55,481 nt of DNA from the NCBI RefSeq assembly GCF_009766005.1, contig NZ_LMUK01000043.1, positions 108,994 through 164,474 of the forward strand, read 5' to 3'. This document shows positions 51,362-55,481 of this stretch, piece after piece. The stretch's first letter is position 1, and the number at the start of each line of letters is the position of its first letter. The stretch is from Bradyrhizobium sp. S69. GTDB taxonomy: Bacteria; Pseudomonadota; Alphaproteobacteria; Rhizobiales; Xanthobacteraceae. Under the pieces are notes generated by a model. It did not search any database, had not been told where the DNA came from, and saw nothing but the letters and a program-made list of their open reading frames with translations. Position numbers and translations under genes: made by a program.

Positions 51362-52417
51362 ATGAGCGGCATCGCCGATTTCCTTGACGACGAACCGGTC
51401 GGCCTGCGCGGCAAGACCGTCGCCATCTACGCCGTCCTGATCGCAATCAATGTGCTGGCGTGGATCTGGGCGCTGGTCGAATTCCGGGATTATCCGGTTC
51501 TGCTCGGCACCGCGTCGTTGGCCTACACATTCGGGCTGCGCCATGGCGTCGATCCCGATCACATCGCGGCGATCGACAATGTCACGCGCAAATTGATGCA
51601 GGAGGGAAAGCGACCGCTCTATGCCGGCTTTTTCTTCGCGCTGGGGCATTCCACCGTGGTGGTGATCGCATCGGCTTTCGTTGCCCTGTCGATGGCGGCG
51701 CTGCAGGCCAAGTTCGAAGGCTTCAAGGAGATCGGCAGCGTAATCGGCACCAGCGTGTCCGCGCTGTTCCTGCTCGGCATCTCGCTTGCGAACATCGCGA
51801 TCCTGGTTTCGGTGTATCGGGTGTTCGCGGCGGTCAAGCGCGGCGATCGGCTGATCGAGGACGATTTGCATGACATGCTTGCCCAGCGCGGCCTGCTCGG
51901 GCGCATGCTGCGATCGCTGTTCGCTATCATAACCAGGAGTTGGCACATGTATCCGCTGGGGCTGTTGTTTGGCCTTGGCTTCGATACGGCCAGCGAGGTC
52001 GGGCTGCTCGGCATTTCCGCGGCGCAAGGGTCGGCGGGACTGCCGGTTTGGTCGATTCTGGTTTTTCCGGCGCTGTTCACCGCCGGAATGTCCCTGGTCG
52101 ATACCACCGATGGGGTGTTGATGGTCAACGCCTATGGCTGGGCCTTCATCAAGCCGATCCGCAAGCTGTATTATAATTTGACCATCACGCTGGTATCGAT
52201 TGTCGTCGCACTTCTTATCGGCAGCGTCGAAGCACTGGGCCTGCTTGGCGACAAATTTGGCCTCGCCGGCACCTTCTGGGATGTCATCGCCGCGCTGAAC
52301 GATAATTTCGGCGCACTGGGCTATTTGATCGTCGGCATATTCGCCCTGAGTTGGCTGGTCTCGGTCGCCGTTTACCGCCTGCGCGGGTACGACAAGATCG
52401 GGGAGCCCGCCGGCTGA
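51362..52417 (+). CDS. NicT/HoxN family nickel/cobalt permease
   Basis: A 351-aa, eight-helix permease. The NicT signatures are present: LRHGVDPDHIAAIDNVTRKL (HX4DH metal-binding motif in helix 2), ALGHSTVVVIASAFVALSMA, GLLFGLGFDTASEVGLLGIS and FTAGMSLVDTTDGVLMVNAY. It takes up Ni2+ and/or Co2+ across the inner membrane for enzymes such as hydrogenase or urease. ATG 51362 (MSGIADFLDDEPVGLRGK) has GACAGG 6 nt upstream; ATG 51323 would add 13 residues. Expression should fall when nickel is ample because of the NikR-type operator at 51264-51291. No hydrogenase or urease gene is in the window. Confidence 0.93.
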   Translation: MSGIADFLDDEPVGLRGKTVAIYAVLIAINVLAWIWALVEFRDYPVLLGTASLAYTFGLRHGVDPDHIAAIDNVTRKLMQEGKRPLYAGFFFALGHSTVVVIASAFVALSMAALQAKFEGFKEIGSVIGTSVSALFLLGISLANIAILVSVYRVFAAVKRGDRLIEDDLHDMLAQRGLLGRMLRSLFAIITRSWHMYPLGLLFGLGFDTASEVGLLGISAAQGSAGLPVWSILVFPALFTAGMSLVDTTDGVLMVNAYGWAFIKPIRKLYYNLTITLVSIVVALLIGSVEALGLLGDKFGLAGTFWDVIAALNDNFGALGYLIVGIFALSWLVSVAVYRLRGYDKIGEPAG

Positions 52418-52437
52418 TTGAACGCATCTCCACGAAA

Positions 52438-52467
52438 AGCCCGCGCGAGATAGTTCTCGCGCGGGCT
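52438..52467 (+). terminator. Strong hairpin after the nickel permease gene
   Basis: AGCCCGCGCGAGA (52438-52450) and TCTCGCGCGGGCT (52455-52467) are perfect complements with the loop TAGT. The tail CCGGTTTGGTTG is only weakly T-rich. Confidence 0.75.
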
Positions 52468-52523
52468 CCGGTTTGGTTGATTCCTGGTAACGCTTCGAAT
52501 TGAAAACGACGCTGGCGAATGAT

Positions 52524-52688
52524 CTATTTCAGCCCAGTGTTGATGCTGGTAAACTGACCGTTAAGATTGGTACCCAGTGTGTTGACGGTTGTGACGATCG
52601 CTAGCGCGATCCCGGCTGCAATCAGACCGTATTCGATCGCGGTCGCACCCGATTGATCAGACAAAAACTTCAAAAAAAAACGCTTCAC
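52524..52688 (-). CDS. Flp family type IVb pilin
   Basis: A 54-aa pilin with GTG start at 52688 (GGAGGATAGGC before it). Leader VKRFFLKFLSDQ ends in SGATAIEYGLIAAGIALAIV, where G|ATAIEYG is the prepilin peptidase site and membrane helix of Flp pilins. Codons 3-5 run through nine T (52672-52680 as A on the plus strand). The tad/cpa assembly genes are not in this window, so it is an isolated pilin copy; its upstream region is separate from them. Confidence 0.88.
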   Translation of the reverse strand: MKRFFLKFLSDQSGATAIEYGLIAAGIALAIVTTVNTLGTNLNGQFTSINTGLK

Positions 52689-52843
52689 GCCTATCCTCCG
52701 GATTCTGTGTTGGCTAAGTCGCACCCCGTAAATACACCGGGTTATCTAAGGTTGCATGAAGCGGCCATGTTAAGTTTAAGCGATTTTTCCGAAGATACAG
52801 CTATAGATACCACATCGCGCATGTTGCTCGCCAAATCGGTGTC

Positions 52844-52984
52844 CTATTCGGCAACGCAAGTCCATGTGGCAGGCGGCACAAACGAGGCCTTGTATCCGGT
52901 GAGGCAAGACGGTTTCGACAACAGCACCCAGACTCCGAACAGCACCGCGACCAGCGCGACGCTAAATCCCAGCCGTAGCTTCAT
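52844..52984 (-). CDS. Small single-span membrane protein (46 aa)
   Basis: The frame MKLRLGFSVALVAVLFGVWV then LLSKPSCLTGYKASFVPPAT WTCVAE starts 6 nt after GGGAG. One hydrophobic helix followed by a short tail with two Cys (SC and TC), as in exported or inner-membrane microproteins of Bradyrhizobium. The longer frame upstream is antisense noise. Function unknown. Confidence 0.6.
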   Translation of the reverse strand: MKLRLGFSVALVAVLFGVWVLLSKPSCLTGYKASFVPPATWTCVAE

Positions 52985-53052
52985 GTCGATCTCCCGTTTC
53001 CTGTCGAGCGTATCATGGCTAGCGCGTTTTCGACGCCAACGGGTCGCGCGAA

Positions 53053-53607
53053 TCACGGCCGCTGCTGCGTCGCAAACCCGTAAATCAGCGCCAGCCGGTC
53101 CAGGCATTCGCGAAGCCGCCGCGCGAAATAATCCAGCCAGCGCTGACCGCCCAGTCCGCGCCGCTGGCTGATCTGCTCCATCGTCGCCCCCAGAATCAAC
53201 ACCTCGTGCACCAACGCCGAGCCATCGGCGCCGAGTTCGCGCTCGACGCGGTTGAGGCGCAGCACGGCCTTGCGCTGGCCTTCCGTGATCGGTTCGCGAA
53301 ACTGCCCGCCATCGACATATTCCCTGCTCGGATCGACCGCCTGCGGGCCGCGCTCCGCCTTCTCCCAATCGTCCTGGAACGCGCGCCCACCTTGGAATTG
53401 GGCCTCGTCGATCTGCCGATGCGAATGCAATTTGCCCAAGGGATCGTTGCGCAGCGAGCGCAGCGTGACGATCTTGTCGCCCGGCTCGAGCCCGAGCGGA
53501 TCATCGACCTCGACAGCCGCGACATCGGCGTTGCGCGGCAAATCGCGCGACCGCCGGTCATGAACTTTTGCGGGGTTATATGGCTTATGACGTTTTAACC
53601 GTACCAA
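53053..53607 (-). CDS. Uncharacterised protein, DUF6456-like
   Basis: A 184-aa reading from a TTG start (53607) with GGGAG 9 nt upstream; a further ATG at 53685 would add 26 residues. The body has DPLGKLHSHRQIDEAQFQGG, RAFQDDWEKAERGPQAVDP and then PITEGQRKAVLRLNRVEREL ... ILGATMEQISQRRGLGGQRW LDYFARRLRECLDRLALIYG. The combination of a helical AQF-xG-RF-D-W segment and a terminal helix-turn-helix-like GxSMxxIAxxRG...LxxALxxLA part resembles DUF6456 proteins, phage-like DNA-binding proteins found in alphaproteobacteria. The GcrA-like gene ends 79 bp upstream of this TTG on the same strand. Confidence 0.6.
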   Translation of the reverse strand: MVRLKRHKPYNPAKVHDRRSRDLPRNADVAAVEVDDPLGLEPGDKIVTLRSLRNDPLGKLHSHRQIDEAQFQGGRAFQDDWEKAERGPQAVDPSREYVDGGQFREPITEGQRKAVLRLNRVERELGADGSALVHEVLILGATMEQISQRRGLGGQRWLDYFARRLRECLDRLALIYGFATQQRP

Positions 53608-53685
53608 TTTGCAATACTCCCTTGCAAGGTTAAGAAAAATGTTTTGCCTCCTGCCGTTCGCGGCTTCACATCGTGCCGCGAACAC

Positions 53686-54216
53686 TCATGCTGCCTCCAC
53701 GATTCGCAGCGAGGCAGCGCTGACCGTGCGATCCGGCGCAGCGCCAGGGCCGCGCGTCAGATGAAAATGCGCCGTGCAGTAGCGGGAGTCCTCGCGCCGC
53801 GGATGCCCGCAGAAGGTGATCGCTTCGCCCTCCTCATCGCCCCCATACGGATAGCGGCAATCGCAGGCTTCGAGGTCAAGCAGCGACAAATGACGCGGCT
53901 CGACATCGACACAGCGAAGTTTTGGTAGCTCCTCGCGCTCGAAATTCGGCACCAACCATCGCGCGGTGGCGGCCTGGGCTTTGCGCAGCTGGCTCAGGCT
54001 TGGCGGCTGGTACTGCGGCGCCGGCGGGATCAAATCGGCTGGCCGTTCGTTGCTCACCAGACCGATGCGCCTGGCACGGCTGAGCGCGGCGTTGCGGGTA
54101 TAATGGGTGTTGAACTTCGCGTTGATGGCGCGCGCGATCGCCGAATATGTCATGCCAAGGGCAAGGTATTCCCGCAGCGCGCCCGAATGCTCGGGCGCCC
54201 AGTTGGACGGTTCCAT
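53686..54216 (-). CDS. GcrA cell-cycle regulator-like protein
   Basis: A 176-aa protein starting MEPSNWAPEHSGALREYLAL after AGGGATC. The N-terminal trihelical domain (GMTYSAIARAINAKFNTHYT RNAALSRARRIGL) matches GcrA's W-----LR-L---G-S---IA-----T-RNA---K--R-GL. The C-terminus has the zinc-type motif CDCRYPYGGDEEGEAITFCG HPRREDSRYCTAHFHLT of GcrA. In Caulobacter GcrA binds methylated GANTC sites with sigma70; this one differs in charge of the first helix and in length and is likely a specialised paralogue. Its promoter region carries a 17-bp operator shared with the divergent S24 regulator. Confidence 0.85.
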   Translation of the reverse strand: MEPSNWAPEHSGALREYLALGMTYSAIARAINAKFNTHYTRNAALSRARRIGLVSNERPADLIPPAPQYQPPSLSQLRKAQAATARWLVPNFEREELPKLRCVDVEPRHLSLLDLEACDCRYPYGGDEEGEAITFCGHPRREDSRYCTAHFHLTRGPGAAPDRTVSAASLRIVEAA

Positions 54217-54261
54217 GAATTGATCCCTGTTGCTGTGCGCCGGCCTTGGCGCCTCGGTTAA

Positions 54262-54336
54262 TTTCTGATATTCCGAAAACAAAGTCAAGTACGATTTCTG
54301 ATAATCGGAATTGATTTAATTTCTGAAATTCGGAAA
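54262..54336. promoter_or_regulatory. Three 17-bp operators between the GcrA-like and S24 genes
   Basis: TTTCTGATATTCCGAAA (54262-54278), TTTCTGATAATCGGAAT (54295-54311) and TTTCTGAAATTCGGAAA (54320-54336) share the imperfect palindrome TTTCTGAnnnTCnGAAA. The last lies 9 nt before the S24 start, so repressor would cover its ribosome-binding site; the first overlaps a TTGACT-based promoter reading toward the GcrA-like gene. Confidence 0.85.
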
Positions 54337-54345
54337 GGATGGCAC

Positions 54346-54969
54346 ATGCTGGACATCAAACTGATCGAGCGGGGGCTGCAGAAATCGGGCAAGACCAAGG
54401 GCGGTCTGGCGACGGCGATGGGCGTTCGTGCCGGCGCGGTGTCCGAAATCCTGTCCGGGATTCGCCTGATCAAGGCCTCCGAAATCGCCCTGATCATCGC
54501 TTATCTCGACCTGAATTCGGTACCGATCATGGGCCGGGTCGGCGCCGGCGCTGCGATCGAGCCGGAACACGAGCAGGTGCCGCCGGAGGGCCTCGGCGAG
54601 GTCGAACTGCCGTTCCCGATCGCCGAGGAAACCATCGCTTTCGAGGTCTCCGGCGACTCGATGCTGCCGAAATACGAGAATGGCGACATCATCGTGGTCT
54701 ATCGCGAGCAGCGCCACCCGATCTCGAGCTTCTATGGCGAGGAGGCCGCGGTCCGGCTGAAGACCGGCGAGCGCTACCTGAAGACCATCGAGCGGGGCAA
54801 GTCCGCCACCGTCGTCAACCTGACGAGTTTCAACGCCAAGCCGATCACGGGCGTCAAGCTGGAATGGATCGGGGAGATCTGCGTCACCCTGCCCAGGGGA
54901 CAGATCGAACGGCTGCGCAGCAAGGCCACGGCCCGCAGCCGCAAGGCCGCCAAAAGCAGCCCGTCATGA
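54346..54969 (+). CDS. LexA/CI-type S24 peptidase repressor
   Basis: A 207-aa regulator. Residues 1-55 form a helix-turn-helix (GGLATAMGVRAGAVSEILSG). The self-cleavage region GRVGAGAAIEPEHE (possible Ala67-Gly68 bond) precedes the S24 catalytic domain: Ser105 in VSGDSMLPKYENGD and Lys146 in RYLKTIERG, with ITGVKLEWIGEICVTLPRG near the end. Such proteins are self-cleaved when RecA is activated by DNA damage, lifting repression. It is divergent from a GcrA-like gene and upstream of a small gene, all with the same operators, so autoregulation is expected. Prophage CI or a host regulator are both possible; no structural phage genes adjoin. Confidence 0.88.
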   Translation: MLDIKLIERGLQKSGKTKGGLATAMGVRAGAVSEILSGIRLIKASEIALIIAYLDLNSVPIMGRVGAGAAIEPEHEQVPPEGLGEVELPFPIAEETIAFEVSGDSMLPKYENGDIIVVYREQRHPISSFYGEEAAVRLKTGERYLKTIERGKSATVVNLTSFNAKPITGVKLEWIGEICVTLPRGQIERLRSKATARSRKAAKSSPS

Positions 54970-55027
54970 CCGCGCGCCGGGGGTGATTCGCGGCGCGGGC
55001 CGCGGCGAGCAACCTGAAAACCGATAA

Positions 55028-55076
55028 TTTCTGTTTTTCAGAAAATAACGCTTGACAAACTTCTGATTTTCAGAAA
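55028..55076 (+). promoter_or_regulatory. Two operators around a promoter for the small gene at 55087
   Basis: TTTCTGTTTTTCAGAAA (55028-55044) and CTTCTGATTTTCAGAAA (55060-55076) are near-perfect palindromes of the S24 operator type. TTGACA (55052-55057) between them and AATATT (55075-55080) 17 bp on make a sigma70-like promoter, so the second operator fills the spacer. The expected transcription start is near 55087, the ATG itself. Confidence 0.75.
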
Positions 55077-55086
55077 TATTGCCGCC

Positions 55087-55377
55087 ATGCAATATTTCGT
55101 CGTGATGATCGATTATGGCCGGCGCGGACGCGAGGCCATCGTCGATCCGGAAGTCACCCGCCGCGAAGTGGTCTCGCGCGTGGCCTCCGGCGAATACAAG
55201 AACATCAGCTTCATTCACGAGATCGTCGATGGCGCGGTCGAGAACATCACCGCCGATATCCTGGCCGAGGCCGCGCTACCGGAGATCCCGCTTGCCGAGA
55301 TCCCCGCCACGGGCGCCGATTTGCAGGCCGACCGGTTCGATCACGAGCGAGATCTGCGGAAGCATGAGAGCGTGTGA
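55087..55377 (+). CDS. Small hypothetical protein under S24 operators (96 aa)
   Basis: Sequence MQYFVVMIDYGRRGREAIVD PEVTRREVVSRVASGEYKNI, then FIHEIVDGAVENITADILAE and an acidic, Pro-containing tail. The first part resembles a small mixed alpha/beta unit; no known domain. No ribosome-binding site precedes the ATG, and a promoter places the transcript start at it, so the mRNA may be leaderless. The gene is transcribed in the same direction as the repressor, 117 bp after it, with its own operators. Confidence 0.7.
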   Translation: MQYFVVMIDYGRRGREAIVDPEVTRREVVSRVASGEYKNISFIHEIVDGAVENITADILAEAALPEIPLAEIPATGADLQADRFDHERDLRKHESV

Positions 55378-55397
55378 CGGGGGGTTACCCTTTCGTC

Positions 55398-55418
55398 GTC
55401 CCGGCCTTGCGCCGGGAC
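55398..55418 (+). terminator. Hairpin after the last small gene
   Basis: GTCCCGGC (55398-55405) and GCCGGGAC (55411-55418) with a 5-base loop. It may also be one arm of a dispersed palindromic repeat cut by the window edge; no T tract is seen. Confidence 0.4.
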
Positions 55419-55481
55419 CCATAACCCCTAGCATCAGTATTTTAAGATAGCGTTGCAATGCCGCACCTGAACGAGAGTCCA

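Noticed and set aside
53608..53685. Start of the DUF6456-like gene at ATG 53685
   Set aside because: The extra 26 residues (MFAARCEAANGRRQNIF...) lack support and the TTG at 53607 has the better-placed GGGAG.

Overview
The window looks like chromosomal DNA from a Bradyrhizobium-type alphaproteobacterium (Nitrobacteraceae). The grounds are high GC, GTG/TTG starts, a phasin, DUF1236 and GcrA-type proteins, several Bug-type solute receptors, a Flp pilin, and dispersed palindromic intergenic repeats of the kind common in that group. The assignment is inferred from gene content, not from a marker gene. I saw no tRNA, rRNA or CRISPR.

Layout. 1-1.4 kb: end of a transketolase gene, an EcsC-family protein and a small membrane protein. 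1.4-9.2 kb: a decayed stretch in which an MFS drug-efflux gene, an AI-2E-type permease, a DUF1236 protein and a small conserved protein all carry frameshifts. The MFS gene is also split by a complete IS21-family element (1930-4408, 8-bp target duplication). A frameshifted N-terminal integrase fragment lies at 12.6-12.9 kb. Between them, 9.5-12.1 kb holds an intact medium-chain reductase and a MarR regulator divergent from an alpha/beta hydrolase. 13.2-18.8 kb: a SnoaL-like protein, a FATP-type acyl-CoA synthetase and a two-subunit molybdenum hydroxylase of the isoquinoline 1-oxidoreductase type. 18.9-28.5 kb: a large membrane DUF2235 hydrolase with a Cys-rich tail, an MHS-family symporter, a glycerophosphodiesterase, and two Bug receptors flanking a chemoreceptor.

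28.9-34.6 kb: a small lysine-tailed DNA-binding-type protein, a phasin, an RMD1/DUF155 protein, a membrane-anchored TAXI protein, a SulP transporter and a small exported protein. 34.7-38.5 kb: two divergently transcribed paralogous TPR/ATP-grasp proteins of unknown function and an uncharacterised 90-aa protein. 38.8-46.3 kb: an HD hydrolase, a slipin, a CaiB-type CoA transferase, a Fic protein with an inhibitory motif, a His-rich PadR regulator with ATATAT-type palindromes upstream, a class II aldolase and an MFS transporter. 46.3-49 kb: a second double-anchored TAXI protein with an exported partner. 49.2-52.4 kb: a His/Trp/Gly repeat protein, an exported protein, a tandem DUF3592 protein and a NicT nickel/cobalt permease behind a perfect NikR-type operator. 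52.5-55.4 kb: a Flp pilin, a very small membrane protein, a DUF6456-like protein, a GcrA-like protein and a LexA/CI-type S24 repressor. Five copies of a 17-bp operator flank the repressor and control the promoter regions of the GcrA-like gene, the repressor itself and a small, possibly leaderless gene.

The least explained items are the TPR/ATP-grasp pair, the two TAXI proteins tethered at both ends with no TRAP permease, and the S24/GcrA operator circuit.
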